16,756 bases of DNA from Bacteroidota bacterium (GTDB lineage Bacteria > Bacteroidota > Bacteroidia > Bacteroidales > Porphyromonadaceae): NCBI GenBank assembly GCA_023388555.1, contig JAEWGA010000077.1, positions 1-16,756 on the forward strand, read 5' to 3'. The notes under the pieces were generated by a model. The model was not told where the DNA came from and made no database searches. It worked only from the letters and a program-made list of their open reading frames with translations. The position numbers were made by a program, and so were the translations under genes. This document shows positions 8,601-15,893 of the stretch, piece by piece. The first letter of the stretch is position 1; each line of letters starts with the position of its first letter.

Positions 8601-8996
8601 GGGCAAATCCTTGGCACTCACCACAGCTACCGACCCCGTAGAGCGCTTTTTTGTGGTTTGTGCATAACCTGTTACCACCACTTGGTCCAGCATAGATACA
8701 TTATCCTTTAGCACAATAGGGTGGGTAAAAGGTTTTGTTATAACAATGCGCTCTGTGTGCATACCAGCATAAGAGACCAGTAATGTTTTTCCGGCTGGTA
8801 TAAAAAGGTCTATTTGGCCTTGCTCGTTGGCTATCATTCCCAGCTTGTTGCCTTCGATACGAGCCACGGCACCAGGCAACGGGTCACCGTTTTGGTCCAC
8901 AACAGTGGTAACCAAATGTATTGTATTGGCTGTTTGTGCATGCGTTTGCAGCAATGCAAATAGCAATACCAACAGGAAAAGAGGTGTGCGATACAT
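5691..8996 (-). CDS. SusC/RagA-family TonB-dependent outer-membrane transporter
   Basis: A 1101-aa protein of normal length for the family. The signal peptide probably ends at THA/Q (residue 20). A carboxypeptidase-regulatory-like domain follows at about 27-97 (VVDQNGDPLPGAVARIEG). The TonB box is near 104-111 (DQVVVTGY). The plug carries the SusC hallmarks IRIRGTNTLDG (165-175), LWVVDGVPL (180-188) and SITILKDASATAIYGSQAAG (223-242). The rest is a long beta-barrel ending in aromatic-terminated strands (YNVALNLTF), as expected for BAM-recognised proteins. It would drive active uptake of a large ligand using TonB energy. It starts 10 bp after the S9 peptidase stop and ends overlapping the SusD-like start. 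The substrate cannot be read from the sequence; the peptidase neighbour points to peptides. Confidence 0.95.
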   Translation of the reverse strand: MYRTPLFLLVLLFALLQTHAQTANTIHLVTTVVDQNGDPLPGAVARIEGNKLGMIANEQGQIDLFIPAGKTLLVSYAGMHTERIVITKPFTHPIVLKDNVSMLDQVVVTGYAQTTKKRSTGSVAVVSAKDLPQAPGLSADKMLQGAVAGVSVKAISGRPGEAAQIRIRGTNTLDGNAEPLWVVDGVPLQRDIPNIGKLLTRTGDFSQIYANGVGSIPPSEIESITILKDASATAIYGSQAAGGVIVVTTKRGAKGKLQVSYNASLSYVTAPPRSPSLLNAAEKVKFEDELWQTFSLPRKEKGKLYPIVGEVGAIRAGIGAYAGLTTQEQDALLAQLSTTNTNWFNVLFRDTYAMSHNLALSGGTDAFTYYTSLGHERSNGILHHSDATRSHADLKLDANPTDRLKLAFSVGLTQQQSHNPYQTLDPFTYAYFANPYEKPYNPDGTYAPDRTWKSLAPNNGYRAITLPPQGFNIMRELDHTHSNTKNIALNLLGTLSYKFNDNLTFDAIGSYGYVVNTSDNTVEADTYAAWTDRPFEGTSTTSLRTYASNYVANALNSNYLLRAQLNFFTTLAKNHHISALLGSEARRQRATLSTQKRYGYDSTSDVHSTPPLLEKDKYTDADIRNLAALMTALNGRRSIETAFASFYLSADYAYKGRYVLSFTARTDGSNNFGAKQQFNPTGSLGVSWNIHQEAWMEALQPLLSTVQLRAAAGFTGNAYRAAYPQLVMEYVQPYRRTQETAYRRANVKSAPNDKLRWESTRDAKLGIDVGLYNDRYRLSLEVYDRLSSDVVSSMPLVSSTGFREQTFNAASIRNQGAEVTLSAQILRHTHWGLSATANLAYNRNILVKMDELIPSYLRSRNVGYPLNAIFSGKIQGINPLLGIYTYAPRPGEEVTTPLQRQNLNHYIHYIGTSTPPYNGGFSISGRYKKTTLTLGGSFAFGGWVESSIIPPTSSQDLYDVRPHTQLEPIPYYPNDLYAYHLNTSRKVLHRWTPQNPTTSGQPRIIDRYGDRLYLDNYMVTQRSITKASMLEKIAYLRLSHLSASYNLDFPWVQRIGIAQASISATVSNLALFTNYSGFDPETPGAVYPTARSYNVALNLTF

Positions 8997-9006
8997 GATA
9001 AAGAGG

Positions 9007-11286
9007 TTATGGTGTTGGTGAAAGAATATTTATAGTAGTGCGTGGCTTACCTAATAGGTGTTCGGAAAAATAGTCGCGAACCCGAGCATAATAGTAGGGG
9101 CAGAATACGTTATGTGTTTTTCCGGGCAGCACAAGCATGTCGAAGTGTTTGCCTGCTTGTATTAGCGCATTGGCCATCCGATAAGTGCAGGAGGGCGGAA
9201 CGTTTTTATCTTCATCGCCTACCATCAGCAATAAATGACCTTTTAAGCGGTGGGCCAGCTCCATTGGGGTAGGAACGTTGCAAACAAAAGAGGTTTGCCC
9301 AGTTACGGAGTCTTGCACTTGGGTAACACCATGATAGGTTTCTGCCCACCATTGTATGTATATGTTGTTGTCGTAATTTCCACTGGCAGCAATACCAACT
9401 TTGTAAAAGTCGGGGTAGGTTAGCATGCTGGTAACCGTTTGGAAGGCACCGCCCGAATGGCCGTATATACCAACCCTTGAAAGGTCCACTTGCGGGTATT
9501 GCTTAGCTACAGTTTCAATAGCCAGCTTGGAGTCCGCCAGCGGGTAATCGCGCAGGTTACCGTAACCAAAGGTGCCAAAGGCTCGCCCCCTATACGGGTT
9601 GCTTCCTCGGACCGATACTTGCAGGACCATAAACCCGCAGTCCGCCAAACGCTGATTTTCATTGTCGTCGATAGTAAATTCAAGGGGGAAAAGGTCGGTT
9701 TGTGGACCAGGGTATACATAACTAATAAGGGGATACTTTTTGTTGGGGTCGAAATTAAAAGGCCGGTACAACAAAGCGTATAGAGGTGTTACCCCATCGG
9801 CAGCTTTAATGCTAATTGTTTGAGGTGCCTTCCAACCGCTTTGTGCTAAAACCGTTGGGTCCACTTGGTAAAAAGGTATTTCTTTGCTGGGGGTATTCAG
9901 GTTAACCACAGCATAAGTAGGAGGGCTGCTGGTTGTGGAGGAAGTAAGTATTCCCCACTGTTTGTTAGCCGATAGCAGCAAGTTATGATACCCCCCACTG
10001 CTTCCTATGCGCACGGGCTTCCCTTTGTCCAACCATACTGTGTAGTAATTACGATAGCTGGGGTCGTTATGGGGGTCCCCACCATAGCCCTCCATAATCA
10101 TACGGCCTGTTTGTTCGTTAAGTGCCACAATATGGCCGGCCACCAAAGTTCCGTTCCCCGTAACATTTCTTAGTAGCTTACCATTACGGTTATACAAGTA
10201 ATAGGCACCGTAACCGCTCCTTTCGCTCCACCACAATATTTGCTTACCTCCCCTAATTATTTGGTACTCGAAAAGAGTGCGGTTGTAGTGCGGGCGGCAA
10301 TCCTCTTGTATCACTACGTCAAGCGAGTTGTCGGCAAAGTTAATTCGGCATAACTCTATTTTATCGCCTACCCTGTTTATCCGAATGAAGTATAGCTCCT
10401 CGTCGGACTCGTAGGAGCTGACCGATAACACTTGGTCCAGAAACTTATCCACAGAGGGCGATGGAACTTCTGGCCTATCGGCATTCAATACCCGGAGGCT
10501 ATATTGGCGCACATTATCATCGCCTGGGATAGGCATCTTAAAGGTTACTACGGCAGGGCGTCCCTGGCAACGGGAGCGTATAAACCCCATTTCCTCTACC
10601 CCTTTATCGCTCTGTGCAGGTAACACGTATGTATGGCCTTGCCAATATCCCTTAGGGATGGTATCGTTACCGTATTTCAGCACGTAGTCGAAGGTGCTCC
10701 CTCCATCCTCTGTCATCTGGAACAGCCGACCTGTTTCACAGTTACGTATGTAAACGTTAGGTCCTATAGCAACAGCCTCAAAAACAGAGTCGGTTGTATA
10801 GGTAGAAGCACCTAAAGGCTTTGCCTCCTCGGCCTCCTTATTCTTGCTTTTGGAAAACTCTCCAGTATGCGGATTATATTCTACAACCCATTCACCTTTA
10901 TACCACTGGAACAGATGACGCCGGGCCCGCTTGCTCTTCACCCTATCCAGGCGATAAAACGAGAGATCGGCTCTGGTTATAGAATCACCTAACAACGCAC
11001 TATAATCGGCACAAAAACGAACGTAATCACCAATAGGCTCGGACACAGTGCCCGTTTGAGCCTCCACCACAAACAATCGCAAATTATCCCCCTCCCCTTG
11101 GGTATAGTAAAGGTACGGGGCTGTTTGCATCCACTGTGGGTAGATGCTTAAACTATCCGACAGCTTTTGAAGCGCCTTGTAATTGGGTTGTTGCTGGATT
11201 TCGGGAAACTGGGCAGTAGCATTCTTAACCCCAAGGCTTCCCCAAAAGAGCAGGGAACACAATAGGTACACTCGGAGGGTCGTCAT
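9007..11286 (-). CDS. Secreted S9-family (dipeptidyl-peptidase IV-like) serine peptidase
   Basis: About 759 aa, with a Sec signal peptide ending near NATAQ. The middle region (about 100-480) has the repeated beta-strand pattern of the DPP-IV N-terminal propeller. The C-terminal alpha/beta-hydrolase domain carries the catalytic triad: nucleophile serine in GIYGHSGGAF (about residue 611), aspartate in GDEDKNVPP (about 693, second Asp) and histidine in GKTHNVF (about 725). Such enzymes remove dipeptides from peptide N-termini or act as oligopeptidases, here probably in the periplasm or at the outer membrane. The frame extends 6 codons upstream to a GTG at 11304 (MKKESC...), but the ATG at 11286 is preferred because GTG starts are rare in this group. 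It sits 45 bp (27 bp from the GTG) after the acyltransferase gene and 10 bp before susC-like, so it is probably co-transcribed with the transporter. The exact S9 subfamily is not certain. Confidence 0.88.
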   Translation of the reverse strand: MTTLRVYLLCSLLFWGSLGVKNATAQFPEIQQQPNYKALQKLSDSLSIYPQWMQTAPYLYYTQGEGDNLRLFVVEAQTGTVSEPIGDYVRFCADYSALLGDSITRADLSFYRLDRVKSKRARRHLFQWYKGEWVVEYNPHTGEFSKSKNKEAEEAKPLGASTYTTDSVFEAVAIGPNVYIRNCETGRLFQMTEDGGSTFDYVLKYGNDTIPKGYWQGHTYVLPAQSDKGVEEMGFIRSRCQGRPAVVTFKMPIPGDDNVRQYSLRVLNADRPEVPSPSVDKFLDQVLSVSSYESDEELYFIRINRVGDKIELCRINFADNSLDVVIQEDCRPHYNRTLFEYQIIRGGKQILWWSERSGYGAYYLYNRNGKLLRNVTGNGTLVAGHIVALNEQTGRMIMEGYGGDPHNDPSYRNYYTVWLDKGKPVRIGSSGGYHNLLLSANKQWGILTSSTTSSPPTYAVVNLNTPSKEIPFYQVDPTVLAQSGWKAPQTISIKAADGVTPLYALLYRPFNFDPNKKYPLISYVYPGPQTDLFPLEFTIDDNENQRLADCGFMVLQVSVRGSNPYRGRAFGTFGYGNLRDYPLADSKLAIETVAKQYPQVDLSRVGIYGHSGGAFQTVTSMLTYPDFYKVGIAASGNYDNNIYIQWWAETYHGVTQVQDSVTGQTSFVCNVPTPMELAHRLKGHLLLMVGDEDKNVPPSCTYRMANALIQAGKHFDMLVLPGKTHNVFCPYYYARVRDYFSEHLLGKPRTTINILSPTP

Positions 11287-11331
11287 ACAAGATTCTTTCT
11301 TCACACCAAAAATAACAAAATACCGTTAATA

Positions 11332-12528
11332 CTACCGTGTTATGTTACCCTTCCAAGAAGCGACCATACGCTGGAGGTAACAGCGAACAGGTTCATCGTA
11401 CAAACGCATTGCCAACAAACCTAAAATAAGAGATGATAACAAAAAGAGAAGGGCGCCTGGCCAGGCCTGAGATAACGTAGTATAGCCATGATTTTTTACC
11501 CATGCGTAAAAACAGTATAGGCCAGGATAGTGAATTAAGTATAAGGGGTACGAGAAGCGTCCTAACCACAGGCTAACTCGATTGGCCAAGGAAGAGCTGG
11601 AAGAAGCGGACATCACACCCAAGCAAAGAAGAAGCGGAAACAGCATAGCTACACATAAAAACTCGTACAACCCATTCTGCCAAACCTGCTCTGGTCCCCC
11701 AATGCGTGGCATAGCACATACACCAAATAGCAGCAATGCACCAATACTAAAAACATAACGTTTCACCCAACTGGTTAGTTGCTTTCTTTGGGTATGAACA
11801 AAATATCGGGCAATTAATAAGCCAACACAAAAGGGGAAAAGCATGCGCACAAGCCCCACCGAAATATGCAAAGCACTTAGCTGCCAGCCTACACCAATAG
11901 AGCCATCGGGACTGGTTACTGCATACCCTGCTAAAATACAGCCCAACAAACATGCCAAAAACCATAATATCTTCCGGGGCATTTTCCAGAGCAACAAGGC
12001 ATACAATATATTACCCAAGTACTCAAAAAACAAGGACCATGTAGGGCCGTTAAGCGGATACAGCTCGCCTCCGCCCCTAACTTCGGCAAAAGAAGGAGCC
12101 GGAAGCATAAACGCATTCAGCAACACGGCAACCAACAACGCCCATACCGGTACGGCAGACACATCCCAGGTAACACCGCCTTGGGTATAAAACAATACTC
12201 CACCCCAAACAGCCCCTAAAACTACCATAGGCTGCAAACGTACCAAACGTCTTACAAAAAAAGTTTTTACCCCCATTCCCTTTTGCCAACGGTGGTCATA
12301 AGCATACGACATAACAAAACCCGAAAGCATAAAAAAGAAGTCTACAGCCAAGTAGCCATGGTTCATTCCCATTTGGCTTGAAGGGTCGCCTCCAAAAGGT
12401 TCACACATGTGGTACAACAACACCACCAAAGCAGCTACACCTCGCCAACCATCCAGTAACGGATAATGTGGGCGTGTAGCCAAAACAGTTTCAGGGTTAT
12501 TCTTGCTCTTCATATACAGGTAAATCAT
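11332..12528 (-). CDS. Acyltransferase 3 (OafA/YrhL-type) integral membrane protein
   Basis: 398 aa with about ten hydrophobic segments, the usual architecture of acyltransferase-3 proteins. These move acyl groups such as acetyl across the inner membrane onto glycans or other envelope molecules. Family marks: the R-x10-H motif in GWRGVAALVVLLYH (Arg29, His40), then VDFFFMLSGF (62-71), a basic FVRRLVRLQP loop, GPTWSLFFEYLGN and a C-terminal SYPLYLIHYP. There is no extra SGNH domain. Start: ATG 12528 or in-frame ATG 12513 (MKSKNNPE); both leave the motifs intact. First gene of the minus-strand unit, 27-45 bp before the S9 peptidase. What an envelope acyltransferase does with a SusCD/peptidase set is unclear; it may modify a surface glycan, or be co-transcribed for other reasons. 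Confidence 0.85.
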   Translation of the reverse strand: MIYLYMKSKNNPETVLATRPHYPLLDGWRGVAALVVLLYHMCEPFGGDPSSQMGMNHGYLAVDFFFMLSGFVMSYAYDHRWQKGMGVKTFFVRRLVRLQPMVVLGAVWGGVLFYTQGGVTWDVSAVPVWALLVAVLLNAFMLPAPSFAEVRGGGELYPLNGPTWSLFFEYLGNILYALLLWKMPRKILWFLACLLGCILAGYAVTSPDGSIGVGWQLSALHISVGLVRMLFPFCVGLLIARYFVHTQRKQLTSWVKRYVFSIGALLLFGVCAMPRIGGPEQVWQNGLYEFLCVAMLFPLLLCLGVMSASSSSSLANRVSLWLGRFSYPLYLIHYPGLYCFYAWVKNHGYTTLSQAWPGALLFLLSSLILGLLAMRLYDEPVRCYLQRMVASWKGNITR

Positions 12529-12562
12529 AACTCAAAACAAATGCCTACCAAGTAATGCGTAT

Positions 12563-12593
12563 AAAAAAAGCGCCTCAAACAATATTGTTCAAG
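12563..12593 (-). terminator. Terminator-like hairpin in the leader of the acyltransferase-SusCD unit
   Basis: Read on the minus strand, CTTGAACAATATTGTTTGAG folds on itself (up to 8-9 pairs, two of them G-U). After GCGC it is followed by seven Ts (A-run 12563-12569 on the plus strand). It lies about 35 bases upstream of ATG 12528 and about 140 bases after the predicted transcription start. It may act as an attenuator. The stem is AT-rich and weak, so this is tentative. Confidence 0.35.
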
Positions 12594-12738
12594 ATGCTCA
12601 GCGGTATGTGGCTACAGGCTTGTACCTTTTATTTTTCCATTACAACCATATTACACACAGTAACTCTGTAGTAGCCCCCGTACCTAATGCTATTTATTAC
12701 AGTAACAGTAACGGACGCACAGGCTCTTTTTACTTGCT

Positions 12739-12769
12739 CAAAGGTAGAAAAAATGCTCCTGCTCTCAAA
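12739..12769 (-). promoter_or_regulatory. Bacteroidota primary-sigma promoter for the acyltransferase-S9-SusCD unit
   Basis: On the minus strand, TTTG (12769-12766) is followed after exactly 19 bases by TACCTTTG (12746-12739). This is a full match to the Bacteroidota -33 TTTG / -7 TAnnTTTG consensus with canonical spacing. Transcription would start near 12732, giving a 5' leader of about 200 nt before ATG 12528. No other gene lies between on this strand. Confidence 0.6.
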
Positions 12770-13043
12770 TACTCACACCACCATCCCGTAACTGCTAATT
12801 TACACTTCAAAAATTCCAGTTAAAACCACAGCCCCTACTCCTACCCTAAACTTATTTAAATCCAAGACGAAGAGCCACAACCAATATTTCACCTCACATA
12901 AAACAATGTATACCCAAACCACATCTTTGAAATGTTAAATCCAAAACAATTTGGTCATATCAATTTTATTTCTTTTCTTTCTTGGCAAATAGAGCATGTG
13001 TCTAATATATACATTAGTATAGAGCAAGAACAACCAGTGATGT

Positions 13044-13131
13044 AGAACGTGTTCTTTCCTCTTGCGAATCTCAACGATTGACAATCGAAAGTTTTTCGGA
13101 ACATAGTTGACAACTATAGTAGACAATTGTC
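13044..13131. promoter_or_regulatory. Cluster of four short dyads upstream of the leader-peptide gene
   Basis: Four dyads lie within 88 bp, ending 70 bp before the peptide start: AGAACGTGTTCT (13044-13055, 2-base centre), CGATTGACAATCG (13075-13087), ATAGTTGACAACTAT (13103-13117) and GACAATTGTC (13122-13131). The second and third share the core TTGACAA with centres 29 bp apart, close to whole helical turns. They could be operator sites for a regulator. Some such dyads are expected by chance in AT-rich DNA. Confidence 0.3.
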
Positions 13132-13201
13132 CAGACCATCCTGTAAAGGCACAAAAAACTCCTGAGTGAAAAATGGAGTACAATCCTCTAAAGAACAAAA
13201 C

Positions 13202-13381
13202 ATGAAAACGCTAAAAAATTTCATTGACAACCAAGCAGAAGAATTATTTCAACAATCGGATCTTGCAGTTATTACTGGTGGGGAAACAGACAACAAAGAA
13301 CTCTCTAAAGATCTGAACATTTTCTCAGATTGTAATACCACCAACAACTGCCACGGTGGTTTGTGTTCTAGCCATGAGTAA
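13202..13381 (+). CDS. Double-glycine leader peptide precursor with three-cysteine core
   Basis: A 59-aa ORF starting at ATG 13202. Residues 1-27 look like a bacteriocin or peptide-export leader: a charged amphipathic helix (MKTLKNFIDNQAEELFQ) ending DLAVITGG, with hydrophobic residues at L21, V23 and I24 ahead of the Gly-Gly at 26-27. This fits the GG-leader precursors of Bacteroidota that C39-family peptidases cleave after GG. The predicted 32-residue product is acidic, Asn/Ser-rich, and has cysteines at 44, 50 and 55 (NCHGGLC), which could form disulfides or thioethers. A GTG 36 bases upstream (13166) is in frame but adds residues ahead of the leader and is not favoured. No maturase, C39 transporter or immunity gene is visible nearby. 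The stop overlaps the next ORF, and an outer-membrane protein follows. Bacteriocin, signal or RiPP function is inferred from the leader only. Confidence 0.65.
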   Translation: MKTLKNFIDNQAEELFQQSDLAVITGGETDNKELSKDLNIFSDCNTTNNCHGGLCSSHE

Positions 13382-13529
13382 CGGTGGTTGCTCGCAGAAA
13401 GCTATTCAATTTGCCTCAAAAAATTATTGCATTCTTGGATTTGAAGAAGCCAAAAAGGGTCAAGTTATCAAAGAGCGTTTTGTTGCAAGCCTACGCGCAA
13501 AAAAAATAGCTGGTTCCCTAATCCTATAA
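13374..13529 (+). CDS. Small basic ORF overlapping the leader-peptide gene, unknown function
   Basis: A 51-aa ORF whose ATG lies inside the end of the peptide gene (ATGAGTAA, 13374-13381). Its TAA is 12 bp before the outer-membrane protein start. The overlap and short gap suggest a translationally coupled cistron. The product starts MSNGGCSQKAIQF, has cysteines at 6 and 19, and a lysine/arginine-rich C-terminal half (EAKKGQVIKERFVASLRAKK), net charge about +6. There is no signal peptide, no GG leader and no membrane segment. I do not recognise it. It could be a second peptide product, an immunity or accessory protein, or a scrap of a decayed gene, given that the next gene is frameshifted. Confidence 0.4.
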   Translation: MSNGGCSQKAIQFASKNYCILGFEEAKKGQVIKERFVASLRAKKIAGSLIL

Positions 13530-13541
13530 AAGCCTTGTACT

Positions 13542-14690
13542 ATGAAACACAAATTATTTATAGTGTTGTTTTTTTCTCTGTTAGGCATAACTATATCTTT
13601 TGCCAATACAGTAAAAATAACAGGACAAGTTCTTTTTATGAATGACTCTACAGCCGTATCTGGGGCAACTGTACGTCTGCTGAATAACAACAAAACAGTT
13701 ATAACAGGAACAACAACAGATGCACAAGGGAAGTTTTCCATTACTTACAAAACAACAAATAACGCACATCAAATTGAAGTATCCTTTGTAGGATATATAC
13801 CTGTTTCTATAAATATAAATAGGGGTAATAACGATATAAATACCGGCGATATATATTTGCTTGAAGAGAATAAAGGCCTTTCCGAAGTTGTTGTTACAGG
13901 AGCATTACGAAAAGTAAACCGACAATTGGTTTTCCCAAACAAACAACAAATCAAAGCAAGCCAAGACTTTATTGCTCTCTTACAAAACCTATCCCTCAAC
14001 GGCCTATTTGTAGACCAAATTAATCAAAAGGCATTAATACATAACAAGCCGATTCAGTGGAAAATTAATGGCACTCCCCAATCCTTTAACGAGGTAAAAA
14101 ACCTTAGCCCCAATGCTATTCTTCGTATCGACTACTCCGAAATGCCATCCGTACGGGAATTAGACAAAGGGTTTGGCGGAGTCATAAACGTGATACTAAA
14201 AGAAAGAACAGACGGTGGGGCTATTCGCTCACATTTACAAAGTGCGTTGTGGGTTGGTTTTATCAATGCCAATGCCAACGCTAATTACCATAAAGACAAA
14301 TCCGACTTCACCATTCACTATAGCTCAAACTACAGGAACTACCCCAAGTGGCAGAAAACTATGGAGCAAGATTTCTTTGGAGATAATATACATATAAACC
14401 GGTCCGAAATACCCGAAAACAGCCCTTTCAAGTACTTAGAGCAAAATATAAACCTAACCTATACTCACAAGTTTAACAACAATAAAATGTTTAGTGCCAC
14501 CTGGAGAAATACTATAAACTCTCAGAGCAATGATGTGCGCAATAACATTACTCAATCAGGTAAAAACACATTCCACCGCTCATCCAAAAGTCTATACAAA
14601 CAATACACCCCCGTTCTGGACCTTTATTTCCAAAACACCCTTCACAATGGAGGTAAAATAGAAGCGAATCTGGTAGGCCCCTATCATTAG
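13542..14690 (+). pseudogene. N-terminal half of a frameshifted TonB-receptor-like outer-membrane beta-barrel protein
   Basis: 382 codons, starting at ATG 13542 with a Sec signal peptide (cleavage near ISFA, residue 21). A carboxypeptidase-regulatory-like domain covers about 23-112: VKITGQVLFMNDSTAVSGAT, then TTDAQGKFSI and VSFVGYIPVS. Next comes LSEVVVTGA, which resembles a TonB box, then a reduced plug-like region with GFGGVINVILKER and the first barrel strands. This is the layout of the outer-membrane beta-barrel family (OMP_b-brl_3 type). The frame ends abruptly at TAG 14688-14690, where the family would continue; the rest of the protein resumes in another frame right away. Joined, the product would be about 773 aa. 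Located 12 bp after the small basic ORF. It may serve as receptor, exporter or immunity partner for the leader peptide; that link rests on position only. If the frameshift is a sequencing error, this is one intact gene, 13542-15862. Confidence 0.75.
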
Positions 14691-15862
14691 GTAAAGACCA
14701 ACGAGATTTAACGGATAAAATTCAAGAAACAGTAATTTCAAGTATATCCAACCCCGTGAATACAAAGTACCACTCTATTATTAGCGAGGTTACCTACGAA
14801 AAAACCATTAACCCTAAGCTTCATTTGAACACCGGACTCCAAAACAAGTACAGCTACACCTTCAATAAATACCTTTCTAATTATTATTTGGACAAAATGC
14901 ACCAGAACAACACCTATCTATATGGGCAAGTTTCTGGTCGGTTCAATAATAAGTTTCAATATCAGGCAGGTACTGGCATTAAACTTTTTCATGTTAACAA
15001 AGGGGCCGAAACCAAGACTTATTTAAAAAGCCAAGGTAGTTTGGCACTCTTTTATATTCCCACAAATAAGTTATCTCTCTCACTGAACAGTAATTTTATT
15101 CCCTACCTGCCTACCCTTGCCCAACTGTCAAGAGTAACACAAAGATTCGATAGCATTAGCGTACACACAGGTAACCCTGCACTTAAACCAAGCCAACAAT
15201 TTAACAATAGGTTTAATGTAAACTACAACAACGGTAAATTCACCTCAACAATTTCCTTAAACTATATGTACACAAAGGCTCCTGTCTTCACCAATGTTAC
15301 ATATAAGCCCGCAGAAAAATACTTCTTGTTTTACCCAAACAACGGCATTTACAATAAACAGTACGGATGCGAATGGAAAACAACCTACCGAAATATATAT
15401 GACTTCCTGTCTCTTTATGGAACGGTTGGTTGGAACCTCTACAAAAGCAATGTAGGTAACAACCCACTTCACCTGAACAGCTTCTATTGGGATGCATCGG
15501 CACAAATATTGTACAAAGACTTTGTGTTAGCTATGTTCTACGCAAACAACGGTAAAACCCTTTACAATGAAACCATAACTGCTACTGGTAACAACGCAGG
15601 TATTACCTTAATGTATAACAAAAGAAATTGGACCCTTTACGCCCAAATGATGTATGTTGGAATTCCAGATGGAGACACTTATATTACCATAAACCATTCC
15701 AAAGTAAATCCTTATAAATCCGTAGTAAAAATACCCGAAAACGGTAATATGCTAACCTTAGGTGTTGTTTGGAATCTGGACTTTGGCAAACAAAAGAACA
15801 AAATAAACAGGAACCTCAATAACTCCGATAACAATCAAAGCGTAATAAAGGTACAAGAGTAA
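14681..15862 (+). pseudogene. C-terminal barrel half of the frameshifted outer-membrane protein
   Basis: Continues the upstream protein in the -1 frame. The new frame is open from 14657; coding resumes as LSLGKDQRDLTDKIQE and runs to TAA 15860-15862. The sequence is a run of amphipathic, aromatic-rich strands. It includes the family-typical HTGNPALKPSQQFNNRFNV segment and a strongly typical ending, LGVVWNLDFGKQKNKINRN, as in OMP_b-brl_3 proteins. There is no own signal peptide, so it cannot be a stand-alone outer-membrane protein; the first possible start is GTG 14756. The shift must fall within 14657-14690, most simply at the four-C run 14678-14681, where one extra C or a -1 ribosomal slip would rejoin the frames. 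Confidence 0.75.
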
Positions 15863-15893
15863 AAACAAGCATACCTACAACCACGTAAATGCA

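Larger units (their letters stand above)
12529..13201. other. 673-bp divergent intergenic region
   Basis: This lies between the minus-strand SusCD unit and the plus-strand peptide cassette. It holds the minus-strand promoter and leader hairpin (12563-12769) and the dyad cluster (13044-13131), annotated separately, plus a small CTAAT/ATTAG dyad at 13002-13017. No convincing gene is present: the short open frames at 12608-12823 (+) and 12935-13198 (-) have no recognisable features. No match to the -33/-7 consensus was found on the plus strand for the peptide gene; the nearest, CATCTTTG at 12922-12929, has one mismatch and no upstream TTG. Confidence 0.5.

Noticed and set aside
12608..12823. 71-codon plus-strand open frame
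   Set aside because: It overlaps the predicted leader and promoter of the minus-strand unit and has no family features, signal peptide or conserved context.
13078..13112. TTGACA copies as E. coli-type -35 boxes
   Set aside because: No TATAAT-like element at suitable spacing, and Bacteroidota primary sigma uses different boxes.
12935..13198. 87-codon minus-strand open frame
   Set aside because: No recognisable motif; it covers the dyad-rich region upstream of the peptide gene and has no partner gene.
13166..13201. GTG start extending the leader peptide by 12 residues
   Set aside because: ATG 13202 gives a standard GG leader of 27 residues; the extension has no function I can see.
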